Assembly (NCBI GenBank): GCA_031290075.1
Contig: JAITOG010000046.1
Span: 1-14,239, forward strand
From: Holosporales bacterium
GTDB taxonomy: Bacteria > Pseudomonadota > Alphaproteobacteria > BNTO01
DNA: 14,239 nucleotides
Direction: 5' to 3'
Of this stretch, positions 1 to 6,937 are shown piece after piece. Positions within the stretch are counted from its first letter, which is position 1, and each line of letters starts with the position of its first letter. The translations under genes were made by a program, and so were the position numbers. The notes below the pieces were generated by a model, which searched no databases, had not been told where the DNA came from, and saw nothing but the letters and a program-made list of their open reading frames with translations.

Positions 1-926
1 GCTGCATGCAGTGGGGTATTTCCAATAGTATTTCCAGCTCTTACATCTGCTCCAGCAGCAAGTAATGCTTCAACAACTCCTGTATGTCCTTCATGAGCTG
101 CTGCATGCAGTGGGGTATTTCCATTAGTATTTCCAGCACGTGCATCTGCTCCAGCAGCAAGTAATGCTTCAACAACTCCTGTATGTCCTTCATGAGCAGC
201 CATATAAAGTGGGGTATTTCCAGCAGTATCTCCAGCTCTTACATCTGCTCCAGCTTCAATTAATAGACCAACAACTTCTATATGCCCTTCAAGAGCAGCC
301 ATATGAAGTGGGGTATCTCCAAAAGTAGTTCTAGCATTTACATCTGCTCCAGCAGCAAGTAATGCTTCAACAACTCCTGTATGTCCTTCATGAGCAGCCA
401 TATAAAGTGGGGTATTTCCAGCAGTATTTCCAGCTCTTACATCTGCTCCAGCTTCAATTAATAGATCAACAACTTCTATATGCCCTCCAAGAGCAGCCAT
501 ATAAAGTGGGGTATTTCCAAAAGTAGTTCTAGCATTTACATCTGCTCCAGCTTCAATTAATAGTCTAACAACTTCTACATCCCCTCCAAGAGTTGCTAAA
601 TAAAGTGGGGTTACTCCATTAGTATTTTCAGTATTTACATCTATTCTAGCAGCAATTAATTCTCTAACAACTTCTATATTCCCTCCAAAAGCTGCTAACT
701 GAAGTAGAATCCCTCCCCTATCAGTTTGAGCTTCTACATCTGCTCCAGCTTCAAATAATAGATTAACAACTGCAACATCTCCACATTCAGCAGCTAAATT
801 AGTGGCCTCATAGAGCTCCGTTCTTTCTGCATGGAGCGTCGGGTCCCTCATTGTATTAGCTGTCTCGTATGTGAAGATGCTTACTCCAACAACAAACAAC
901 AACATAGTTTTATAAAATCTTTTCAT
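1..926 (-). CDS. Exported ankyrin-repeat protein, 3' end outside the window
   Basis: The frame stays open from an ATG at 926-924 to the window edge, giving 308 residues without a stop; the C-terminus is missing. A GGAGAT Shine-Dalgarno sits just upstream of the ATG. Residues 1 to about 25 form a signal-peptide-like segment (MKRFYKT start, hydrophobic LLFVVGV core, then IFTYETANT). From about residue 45 there are eight 33-residue ankyrin repeats with the TPLY/TPLH...AA...GH..VV..LL.AGADV pattern. Two repeat subtypes alternate, one with ARTTFG turns and one with AGNTAG or AGNTNG turns. Ankyrin repeats bind proteins; an exported version in an intracellular bacterium is often an effector or surface protein, but that role is inferred. 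The promoter, leader and signal sequence match those of the genes at 1770 and 14199, so this is one member of a local family. Confidence 0.9.
   Translation of the reverse strand, partial: MKRFYKTMLLFVVGVSIFTYETANTMRDPTLHAERTELYEATNLAAECGDVAVVNLLFEAGADVEAQTDRGGILLQLAAFGGNIEVVRELIAARIDVNTENTNGVTPLYLATLGGDVEVVRLLIEAGADVNARTTFGNTPLYMAALGGHIEVVDLLIEAGADVRAGNTAGNTPLYMAAHEGHTGVVEALLAAGADVNARTTFGDTPLHMAALEGHIEVVGLLIEAGADVRAGDTAGNTPLYMAAHEGHTGVVEALLAAGADARAGNTNGNTPLHAAAHEGHTGVVEALLAAGADVRAGNTIGNTPLHA
13..705 (-). repeat. 99-bp tandem ankyrin units with 198-bp higher-order repeat
   Basis: The conserved ggggtatttcc word recurs at 13, 112, 211, 310, 409 and 508, with degenerate copies near 607 and 706, so the period is exactly 99 bp (33 codons). 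Units 211-309 and 409-507 differ at only about four positions. Bases 143-229 and 341-427 are identical over 87 bp, offset 198 bp. Units farther from the start codon are more alike than those near it. This points to recent duplication or gene conversion of unit pairs. Confidence 0.9.
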
Positions 927-970
927 TTTATATCTCCTTTTAAAAAATCTAACCAAATAACCATATTGGT

Positions 971-999
971 AATATAATGATGTTTCTTTTAAATTTCAA
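971..999 (-). promoter_or_regulatory. Sigma-70-type promoter of the first ankyrin gene
   Basis: Read on the minus strand, TTGAAA (999-994) is followed after 17 bp by TATATT (976-971), about 45 bp ahead of the start codon at 926. The genes at 1770 and 14199 have the same TTGAAA with the same 17-bp spacer, and the intervening text (aagaaacat) is conserved, which supports a real shared promoter. Confidence 0.65.
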
Positions 1000-1031
1000 G
1001 TTTTATTTTTTTTAAAAAACACATTGTAGCT

Positions 1032-1123
1032 ATACCCTAGCACATAAAGATTGAGGATTTTTAAGAAGGATAAGCTTTTATTTTCTAAGCTGCCTTTTCC
1101 TCAATCTTTAGTGGAGAGGGTAT
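1032..1123. repeat. Palindromic element F (92 bp)
   Basis: The outer arms ATACCCT (1032-1038) and AGGGTAT (1117-1123) enclose a perfect 13-bp pair, TAAAGATTGAGGA (1045-1057) and TCCTCAATCTTTA (1098-1110). The interior pairs further through AAGCTT and AAGCTG words. It lies between two divergent ankyrin genes, next to no gene end, so a terminator role is unlikely. I see no second copy in the window. Confidence 0.7.
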
Positions 1124-1179
1124 ATGTTATCAGGGTTTTTAGGAAGTTTAAAAAGAAAAGTGATTAGGGGAAAGTTTTT

Positions 1180-1219
1180 GTTTTCAATTAAGGATAAGCA
1201 ATTGATGCGATTGATCCTA
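1180..1219 (-). repeat. Dispersed repeat E, copy 1
   Basis: The reverse complement of this about 40-bp stretch (taggatcaatcgca, then caattgctta, then aattgaaaac) matches 8703-8741 with only a few differences. Both copies are intergenic and both lie beside other palindromic elements. Its full boundaries cannot be set from two copies. Confidence 0.65.
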
Positions 1220-1300
1220 CCGTCTGGCGTTTCTACTATAAAATACTAACTGTCTATTTCCATTATTACCCAGGGCTAAGTCCTAGATGCTTTCTTTGAA

Positions 1301-1575
1301 TAGACTTCCTTCGAAACTAATTTCTTCTAGCAAAGTTGAAGGAGCATACGGGGATCCCCAAAGAATGCGGCTTTTAATTGCTGCCAATCCTTGAAACCCA
1401 AGAAGTTTGAATCCGCAATTTTTTGGGATTTGGGTATACGAAGCGCAGAACTGGAGTGTGTTAGATACATGAGGGGCATTGGGGAAAATCTGTGATTTCC
1501 CCCAAACCCGTGAGGATTCGAGCACCGAAGCGACGAACAAATTTGCAGAAGAAATTGAGTTACGAAGGAAGTCTA
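1301..1575. repeat. Palindromic element A, copy 1 (with nested D1)
   Basis: Perfect 13-bp terminal inverted repeats, TAGACTTCCTTCG at 1301-1313 and CGAAGGAAGTCTA at 1563-1575, extend imperfectly to about 28 bp each side. The reverse complement of 6938-7128 aligns along its length, and the outer parts match 3630-3730 inside ileS. An 83-bp insertion (1351-1433) is present here but absent from the other copies. The interior has a small palindrome (GGGGAAAATCTGTGATTTCCCC-like, about 1482-1503). On the plus strand one frame reads RLPSKLISSSKVEGAY, then later NKFAEEIELRRKSN, and is broken by a single TGA in the core. It resembles a Rickettsia-type palindromic element in structure, not necessarily by descent. 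Confidence 0.85.
1351..1433. repeat. Palindromic element D, copy 1, nested inside A1
   Basis: The element is flanked by gcatacg (1344-1350) and gtatacg (1434-1440), which look like a diverged 7-bp target duplication; the uninterrupted copy at 6938-7128 has only one such motif. Its own arms, 1354-1370 and 1413-1429, pair as ATCCCCAAAGAATGCGG against CCGCAATTTTTTGGGAT with three mismatches. The middle (attgctgccaatccttgaa) recurs at 8762-8812 and, in reverse, in part at 13770-13823. Confidence 0.8.
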
Positions 1576-1596
1576 ATGCAATAAAGATGGATATTT

Positions 1597-1684
1597 ATTC
1601 TAACCACCCAACACTTTTAAAAAAGTTTTTTAAAATTCCGGTTTTTAAAAAAGCTTTCTTAACAAAGTGTTGAGTGGTTAGAAT
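1597..1684. repeat. Palindromic element G (88 bp)
   Basis: Arms of 21 bp at 1597-1617 and 1664-1684 (attctaaccacccaacactt and its complement) match with one mismatch around an A/T-rich interior. The right arm ends 6 bp before the -35 box of the second ankyrin gene. No other copy is seen in the window. Confidence 0.75.
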
Positions 1685-1690
1685 TTTTAC

Positions 1691-1719
1691 TTGAAATGTA
1701 GAAGGAACATTGTTATATG
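1691..1719 (+). promoter_or_regulatory. Sigma-70-type promoter of the second ankyrin gene
   Basis: TTGAAA (1691-1696), a 17-bp spacer, then TATATG (1714-1719). The same arrangement stands ahead of the ankyrin genes starting at 926 (minus) and 14199 (plus). Transcription would begin near 1726 and give a leader of about 45 nt before the ATG at 1770. Confidence 0.65.
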
Positions 1720-1769
1720 ATATATATCAATATGGTTATTTGGTTAGATTTTTTAAAAGGAGATATAAA

Positions 1770-2684
1770 ATGAAAAGATTTTATAAAACTGCGCTGTTGT
1801 TTGTTGTTGGAGTAAACATCTTCACCTACGAGACAGCTAATACAATGATGCAGCCGGCAACTCGTGCAGATAGAACGGGTTCCCATGAAGTAGCAGGAAG
1901 AACTCCACTTCATAATGCTGCTATGAGTGGAGATTATGAAGGAGTTGTAATACTACTTAAAGCTAGAGTGAATGTAAATGCTGGAGATGATGAAGGCATG
2001 ACCCCACTTCATTTTGTTGCTAAAAGTGGAAATTCCAATATTGCTAAACAATTAATTGACGCTGGAGCAAATATAGAAGCAGGAGATAGTGAAGGCAAGA
2101 CCCCACTTCATTATGCTGTTGAAAGTGTAAATCCCTATATTGTTAAACAATTAATTGAAGTTGGAGCAAATGTAAATGCTCAAGATAGTGAAGGCTGGAG
2201 ACCACTTCATATGGTTGTTTTAGGCGAAAATTATGAAATGGCTGAACAATTTATACATGTAGCAAGTATAGAGGCTCGAAATAGTTATGGAGAGACCCCA
2301 CTTCATATAGCTTCCTTTTATGGATTTGCTGAATTTGCTGAAGTATTAATTAAAAGAGGAGCAACTGTAGATGCTAGAGATGATGAAGGCAATACCGCAC
2401 TTCATTTGGCTAGTAAAAATGAGGCTGTTGAAGATGGAGGGGCTGATGTCGCTTACGTATTGCTTGAAAATGAAGCAACTGTAGATGCTAAAAATGATAA
2501 AGACAATACCCCACTTCATTTAGCTGCTAAAGATGGAAATGCTGATGTCGCTTACGTATTGCTTGAAAATGACGCAGATGTAAATGCTAGAAATAGAGAA
2601 GGCAGTACCCCACTTGGTATAGCTACTCAAGGGGGAAAGGCTGAGGTTATTGAAGCATTGAAAACTTATGGTGGAGAGATATGA
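1770..2684 (+). CDS. Exported ankyrin-repeat protein, 304 aa
   Basis: I start at the ATG at 1770, which has AGGAGAT 5-11 bases upstream and the shared MKRFYKT signal peptide. An upstream in-frame ATG at 1710 falls between the promoter boxes and is rejected. Residues 1 to about 25 are signal-like. Eight ankyrin repeats follow, with TPLH-type motifs near residues 45, 78, 111, 144 (RPLH), 176, 209 (TALH), 247 and 280 (TPLG). The fourth repeat is one residue short (FIHVASIEA) and the sixth carries a five-residue insertion (NEAVEDGGADVA). Repeats here are more diverged than in the gene at 1-926, yet leader and signal peptide are nearly identical, so the two genes are paralogues with independently evolving repeat domains. 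Export and protein binding are likely; the partner is unknown. Confidence 0.92.
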   Translation: MKRFYKTALLFVVGVNIFTYETANTMMQPATRADRTGSHEVAGRTPLHNAAMSGDYEGVVILLKARVNVNAGDDEGMTPLHFVAKSGNSNIAKQLIDAGANIEAGDSEGKTPLHYAVESVNPYIVKQLIEVGANVNAQDSEGWRPLHMVVLGENYEMAEQFIHVASIEARNSYGETPLHIASFYGFAEFAEVLIKRGATVDARDDEGNTALHLASKNEAVEDGGADVAYVLLENEATVDAKNDKDNTPLHLAAKDGNADVAYVLLENDADVNARNREGSTPLGIATQGGKAEVIEALKTYGGEI

Positions 2685-2725
2685 GACTGCTATAGGTTTT
2701 ATTGAAGCGCAGAAATGCTGAGAGA

Positions 2726-2790
2726 TTGAGAGTAAATTTTTGATTCCGCCTACAACAGGCAGGGAAGTTATTCATAAAATTTACTCTCAA
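2726..2790. terminator. Hairpin C downstream of the second ankyrin gene
   Basis: A perfect 15-bp inverted repeat, TTGAGAGTAAATTTT (2726-2740) and AAAATTTACTCTCAA (2776-2790), surrounds a 35-bp loop that contains GCCTACAACAGGC. It begins about 40 bp after the ankyrin stop. There is no T-run after it, so it could be a terminator or another palindromic element; I cannot separate the two. Confidence 0.45.
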
Positions 2791-2808
2791 CGAACCAAAA
2801 ACTTTTGC

Positions 2809-2920
2809 CATGGTTTTTAAGGAAAAACGGAGCGCATAAGTGCAGCGTACTTTAGCGCATGTGTGACACCGGATTTGACATAAAAAAAACACCAGTTAAA
2901 ATATCCATGAAGACAGCTTC
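2809..2920. repeat. Palindromic element B, truncated copy 1
   Basis: The reverse complement aligns with 8201-8310: the arm at 2893-2920 matches the 28-bp arm at 8201-8228 exactly, and caccggatttgac and ggaaaaacggag are shared. The opposite arm is missing, and the central core differs from that of B2. It lies immediately before the transposase remnant. Confidence 0.8.
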
Positions 2921-2932
2921 TAACGCTAAATA

Positions 2933-3191
2933 GGAGCTGTTGAAAATTTGTTGAAAAATTTCCAGGGAACTTTATTTGGTGATAAAGGCTATATTTTCAA
3001 GGATTTATTCCTGAAGTTATACAAAAAGGAATAAAATTTGTAACAGGTTTGAAAAGAAGATGTTGGAGCGCACAAGGCACAGATCTATGGCAAATATGGC
3101 TATTCATGTGCTTTCAGTGCTGATTTCATATCAACTCATGACAACAAAACCTTCAATTACACCGTTTGAGGGGCTTTCACCTAATCCATAG
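2933..3191 (+). pseudogene. Decayed IS982-family transposase, C-terminal fragment
   Basis: Three frames together recover the IS982 transposase C-terminus. The first reads VENLLKNF, then LFGDKGYIFKDLFLKLYK. One A is lost in the A-run near 3023-3027 and the frame shifts to GIKFVTGLKRR. A deletion near 3060 then joins to LERTRHRSMANM and, further on, VLISYQL and TTKPSI, ending at a TAG at 3189. Family members keep GDKGYIS, a basic KIRKNMKN-like stretch, then an EHTRHRS motif and a KPSI-like end; the part between the basic stretch and RHRS is missing here. There is no N-terminal half and no recognisable terminal repeats. It cannot encode a working transposase and runs convergently into the end of ileS. 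Confidence 0.75.
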
Positions 3192-6132
3192 TTCGCGTTA
3201 GTACGTCCCAGCACCTATCACAAAGGTCGTTTTCCTTTACATTTTCAACAATCTTCCAGCAACGCTGGCATTTTGTTCCTTTTGCTGGTGTAACCACAGC
3301 GCCAATATTTGAAATTTCATCCAAAATAACAGTTTTTGCCTGAGGTTTTGCAATAAGCATTGAATGTTGCGAAATTATGGAAATTTCTGATAAATCAATT
3401 TTTTCTAGCAACAATGCATCTTCTTTTTCCACAAAAAGCGTAACATGAGCTTGCAAACTTGATGAAATTGCTTTAACAAAACGCTCCTGTTCTATTGCAG
3501 TTGTAATAACTCTTCGAATTAAACGAATACGTTCCCATTTTTCTTTTAATTCTTTGTTATTCCATTTTTCTTCAACACAAAGGAATAATTTTTCATGAAT
3601 ACTTTCCTTTTCTTCTTCTTCATCTTCATTAGACTTCTTTCGTAACTCAATTTCTTTTTCTGTAAATTTGTTCTGCTCTTCGTATGCTCCTTCAATTTTG
3701 CTAGAGGAAATTGGTTCCGAAAGAAGTCTAGTATAACATAGCCAGGCTTCTTCGGCTGTAAAGCTTAAAACTGGAGCAAGCCAACGCACGATATATTGAA
3801 ACAATATATTCATAACAGTTTGGGCAGAGCGTCTTTTCTGGGATTTTGGTGCATCGCAATACAATACGTCCTTACGAATATCAAAATAAAAAGCGGAAAG
3901 ATCATTTGAGCAAAAAATATGTAAATCGCTATAAAAACTTGAAAATTCGAAGTTTTGGCTATATTTTTTGAATTTTTCGTCAATTTCTCTTAAAAGATGC
4001 AAAATATATTTTTCAAGTTCTGGTAAATCTTCATAAGCCATTTCATCTGCTTTTTCAAAATCATTAAGAGATCCTAATAAATACCTCAAAGTATTTCGGA
4101 AACGTCTATAAACATCTTCTTGGCGTGTCATGATTTCAGCGCCAATTCTAACATCTTCGGAAACATCTGTGCTTATAACCCAAAGGCGTGACAGGTCTGC
4201 TCCATATTTTTGTAATAACTCTTCACTGGAAAGAACATTTCCTAAGGATTTTGACATTTTCTTTCCTTCTTGATCCAAAATAAAACCATGAGATAAAACA
4301 TTTTTATATGGAGCTTCTCCCTTTGTTACTATGGATTCAATTAGGGAAGATTGGAACCAACCGCGGTGCTGATCATATCCCTCAAGGTATAGGTCAGCTG
4401 GCCACTTAAGGTCATTGCGCTTTTCCAAAACAAAGTAGTTTGTGCAAGCACTATCAAACCAAACATCTAAAGTATCCATAACCTTTTCGTATTTACCAGC
4501 TAAATCTTCGCTAACAAAATAATCAGCGCTATACTTATGCCAAGCCTCAATACCTTCCTTTTTTATTGTGTTTATTATTTTTTCATTCACTTTATGATCA
4601 CGCAAAGGTTCCATTGTTTTTTTATCTAAAAGCAAAGCAATTGGAACTCCCCATACTCGCTGCCTAGAAATGCACCAATCTGGACGAGACTCTACCATTC
4701 CGCGAATTCTGTTTATACTTTGTTTTGGATACCAATTAACTTTATTTATTTCGGATAATGCTAAGCCTCTTATTTTATCAATGTTCATAAACCACTGAGA
4801 AGTTAAACGATATATAAGCGGTGTTTTTGAGCGCCAAGAGTGGGGATAGCTATGTGTTATTTTCTCTAAAGCAAGTAATGCTCCAACTTCTTGCAGAGCT
4901 TCGCAAATTTCATCAGCAACCTTGAAAATATGCTTACCGGCAAAAAGCGGAAGATTTTCTACATAAAATCCATCTCCCTGAACAATATCTGGCATTTCAA
5001 TATCAAATTCTTTTCCAACCAGGAAATCCTCAAGCCCGTGACTTGGGGCGGTATGAACCAAACCTGTTCCTGCTTCTGTTGTTACGTGGTCCCCAGGAAT
5101 TAAAGGTACATCAAAATTATAATTAAATTGAGAGGATTTATCTTTTTCAGACAATTTTTTACTTTGTGAAAATGGATGTCTGCATACTGTTTCTGTTAAT
5201 TCTGCTCCTTTTATTTGTCTTATAATTTTGAATTTAGTGATGCCTATTTTTTTACAAAAATCTTCAAGCAAATCTTTTGCTATTAAAAGTTTTTTTTCAA
5301 AAAACGTGTTAAATTTTGTATTTTCTGCAATTTTTTCTACAAAAATTAAATCATATGTAAAATTTTTATGAAAACAAATTGCACGATTAGCTGGTAGAGT
5401 CCATGGTGTTGTTGTCCAAATAACACAAGCAGCATCAGAAAGTTCTTTGATTTTGCTAATTTTCACAGGGAAAGCAACGTATATAGAATCACTAGTATGG
5501 TCTTTATATTCTACTTCAGCTTCAGCTAAGGCTGTTTGTTCAACAATAGACCACATAATCGGCTTTTTCCCGCGATATATATAATCTTTCATAAAAATTT
5601 CCAAGAACTTGGATACAATTTCCCCTTCATTTTCGTGGGCCATTGTAGTATACGGATTTTCCCAATCCGCGCAAATTCCAAACCTCTTAAGTCCTTCACG
5701 TTGAACATTTATCCATTTTTCTGCAAAATCTCTGCAAAGTTTTATGAAAGCAATAACATCCATATCAGCTTTGTTTTTCATTTTTTTACGTAAGTCTTCC
5801 TCAATTTTCCATTCAATTGGAAGACCATGGCAGTCCCAACCGGGAACAAGAGGAGCATCAAAACCTTCCATTTGCCTGATTTTGTTAACAATATCTTTTA
5901 TGGTATAAGTCAACACATGCCCAGTGTGGATAGCTCCATTTGCAAATGGAGGACCATAATGAAGTATGAATTTTTCTCTATCTTTGGATTTTTCCCTTAA
6001 TTTTTTGAACAAACCAATTTCATCCCAAAATTTTGATATTTCAGGTTCTTTTTTCTGCAAGTTTGCCCTCATAGGAAAATTAGTTTTAGGTAACAAAACA
6101 GAATCTTTGATTCTTTCTTTATTTATAGGCAT
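3181..6132 (-). CDS. ileS: Isoleucyl-tRNA synthetase, 983 aa
   Basis: This class I synthetase charges tRNA-Ile in the cytoplasm and edits misactivated valine. The ATP-binding signature is HTGH at residues 69-72 within PPFANGAIHTGH, and KMSKS is at 625-629. The editing domain has the TTTPWTLPAN motif (240-249) and GTGLVHTAPSHG (355-366). The C-terminal zinc finger uses C955, C958, C971 and C974 (CQRC, CDRC). The start ATG has GGAGA close upstream. It follows fabG by 29 bp on the same strand and is probably co-transcribed. Residues 801-834 (RLLSEPISSSKIEGAYEEQN onward) are encoded by palindromic element A2 and sit in the linker between the anticodon-binding helices and the C-terminal part, where the family tolerates length change. 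A very acidic run (EDEEEEKES) follows. All catalytic and zinc residues remain, so the enzyme is probably functional. Confidence 0.97.
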   Translation of the reverse strand: MPINKERIKDSVLLPKTNFPMRANLQKKEPEISKFWDEIGLFKKLREKSKDREKFILHYGPPFANGAIHTGHVLTYTIKDIVNKIRQMEGFDAPLVPGWDCHGLPIEWKIEEDLRKKMKNKADMDVIAFIKLCRDFAEKWINVQREGLKRFGICADWENPYTTMAHENEGEIVSKFLEIFMKDYIYRGKKPIMWSIVEQTALAEAEVEYKDHTSDSIYVAFPVKISKIKELSDAACVIWTTTPWTLPANRAICFHKNFTYDLIFVEKIAENTKFNTFFEKKLLIAKDLLEDFCKKIGITKFKIIRQIKGAELTETVCRHPFSQSKKLSEKDKSSQFNYNFDVPLIPGDHVTTEAGTGLVHTAPSHGLEDFLVGKEFDIEMPDIVQGDGFYVENLPLFAGKHIFKVADEICEALQEVGALLALEKITHSYPHSWRSKTPLIYRLTSQWFMNIDKIRGLALSEINKVNWYPKQSINRIRGMVESRPDWCISRQRVWGVPIALLLDKKTMEPLRDHKVNEKIINTIKKEGIEAWHKYSADYFVSEDLAGKYEKVMDTLDVWFDSACTNYFVLEKRNDLKWPADLYLEGYDQHRGWFQSSLIESIVTKGEAPYKNVLSHGFILDQEGKKMSKSLGNVLSSEELLQKYGADLSRLWVISTDVSEDVRIGAEIMTRQEDVYRRFRNTLRYLLGSLNDFEKADEMAYEDLPELEKYILHLLREIDEKFKKYSQNFEFSSFYSDLHIFCSNDLSAFYFDIRKDVLYCDAPKSQKRRSAQTVMNILFQYIVRWLAPVLSFTAEEAWLCYTRLLSEPISSSKIEGAYEEQNKFTEKEIELRKKSNEDEEEEKESIHEKLFLCVEEKWNNKELKEKWERIRLIRRVITTAIEQERFVKAISSSLQAHVTLFVEKEDALLLEKIDLSEISIISQHSMLIAKPQAKTVILDEISNIGAVVTPAKGTKCQRCWKIVENVKENDLCDRCWDVLTRTMD
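3630..3730. repeat. Palindromic element A, copy 2, in frame inside ileS
   Basis: The ends TAGACTTCTTTCG (3630-3642) and CGAAAGAAGTCTA (3718-3730) are a perfect 13-bp inverted repeat and match the ends of A1 and A3. At 101 bp this is the shortest copy: it lacks the core found between cgcag and aacaaattt in the other two. In the ileS frame it reads RLLSEPISSSKIEGAYEEQN followed by KFTEKEIELRKKS with no stop. The same frame in A1 has a TGA inside the core, so the short form is the one compatible with translation. Confidence 0.88.
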
Positions 6133-6161
6133 CTTTTCTCCTTTTTTATGATGAATAGTGA

Positions 6162-6908
6162 TTATGCTGAGTATAAACCGCCATTTACATGAATAGTTGT
6201 TCCAGTAATATATGATGCGGCTTTTGATGCTAAAAAGCTGACAACTTCTGCAACTTCGTCTGGTGTTCCCATACGCCCCATAGGTGTTGCTGTTAAAAGC
6301 TTCTCTTTAACTTTTTCAGGTAAATTCTTAGTCATTGCTGAATCAATAAAACCTGGAGCAATGCAATTTACGGTTATTCCGCGCGAGGCAATTTCCTGAG
6401 CAAGTGCTTTTGACATTCCTACAAGTCCGGCTTTTGTAGCGCAATAATTAACTTGTCCAGCGTTTCCGGAAAATCCAACAACAGATGCCATATTAATAAT
6501 TCGTCCTTCCCGCCTGGAAATCATCGGCCGAAAAGCTGCACGACAAATCCTAAAACAAGCTTCTAAATTGATCTTTAATACAGTTTCCCAATCACTGTCA
6601 GACATTTTCATTATTAAGTTATCTTTCGCAATACCAGCGTTGTTTACCAAAACTTCAACGCCCCCAATCTCTTTTTCCGCCATAGAAAAGAGCTGTTCAG
6701 ATTCATAAGTATTCATTAGGTTAACTTGAAGTGGAACTAATTCACACTCAGAAGACGATAACTCACTTATCATCTTTTCTAAGATATCATACTCTATTCC
6801 AGAAATTGCTATTTTCTTAAAACCATCTCTTATAAATAACTTTACAATCGCTTGCCCAATATCTCCAGTTGCTCCCGTTACCAGTGCAGTTTTAAAACTT
6901 TCAGCCAT
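6162..6908 (-). CDS. fabG: 3-oxoacyl-[ACP] reductase, 248 aa
   Basis: A classical short-chain dehydrogenase that reduces 3-oxoacyl-ACP with NADPH in fatty-acid elongation. The cofactor motif is TGATGDIG at residues 11-18 and the structural NNAG is at 89-92. The catalytic residues are N114, S142, Y155 and K159 (in YCATK). The PGFIDSAMT segment (185-193) and the VNGG end are typical of FabG, and the length is normal. AAGGAGAT precedes the ATG by a suitable distance. ileS follows 29 bp later on the same strand. Upstream, element A3 fills nearly the whole gap to mreB, leaving only 29 bp with the ribosome-binding site. Other short-chain dehydrogenases share these motifs, but the match across the full length makes FabG the best call. 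Confidence 0.92.
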   Translation of the reverse strand: MAESFKTALVTGATGDIGQAIVKLFIRDGFKKIAISGIEYDILEKMISELSSSECELVPLQVNLMNTYESEQLFSMAEKEIGGVEVLVNNAGIAKDNLIMKMSDSDWETVLKINLEACFRICRAAFRPMISRREGRIINMASVVGFSGNAGQVNYCATKAGLVGMSKALAQEIASRGITVNCIAPGFIDSAMTKNLPEKVKEKLLTATPMGRMGTPDEVAEVVSFLASKAASYITGTTIHVNGGLYSA

Positions 6909-6937
6909 TATTCATCTCCTTAGTTAATTTTTTTTAA

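Noticed and set aside
140..328. Plus-strand glutamine- and leucine-rich 62-codon frame
   Set aside because: It is the antisense of the ankyrin repeat units.
13..705. Regularly spaced repeats as a CRISPR array
   Set aside because: The whole 99-bp unit is conserved, there are no unique spacers, and it encodes ankyrin repeats on the minus strand.
1446..1524. Possible reassignment of TGA, since one TGA alone breaks the A1 frame
   Set aside because: The housekeeping genes here need no TGA readthrough, and A1 is intergenic and free to decay.
1283..1540. Minus-strand 85-codon frame
   Set aside because: It lies across elements A1 and D1, has no ribosome-binding site, and is explained by the repeat sequence.
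1479..1673. Plus-strand 64-codon frame with the NKFAEEIELRRKSN peptide
   Set aside because: The peptide is the A-element frame also seen in ileS; the frame runs on into palindrome G and has no start signal. It is an element frame, not a gene.
1710..1769. Upstream ATG at 1710 as the start of the second ankyrin protein
   Set aside because: It lies between the -35 and -10 boxes, lacks a ribosome-binding site, and would bury the signal peptide shared with the two paralogues.
2647..2892. Minus-strand 81-codon frame after the second ankyrin gene
   Set aside because: It covers hairpin C and element B1 and overlaps the ankyrin end; it has no start signal and no recognisable domain.
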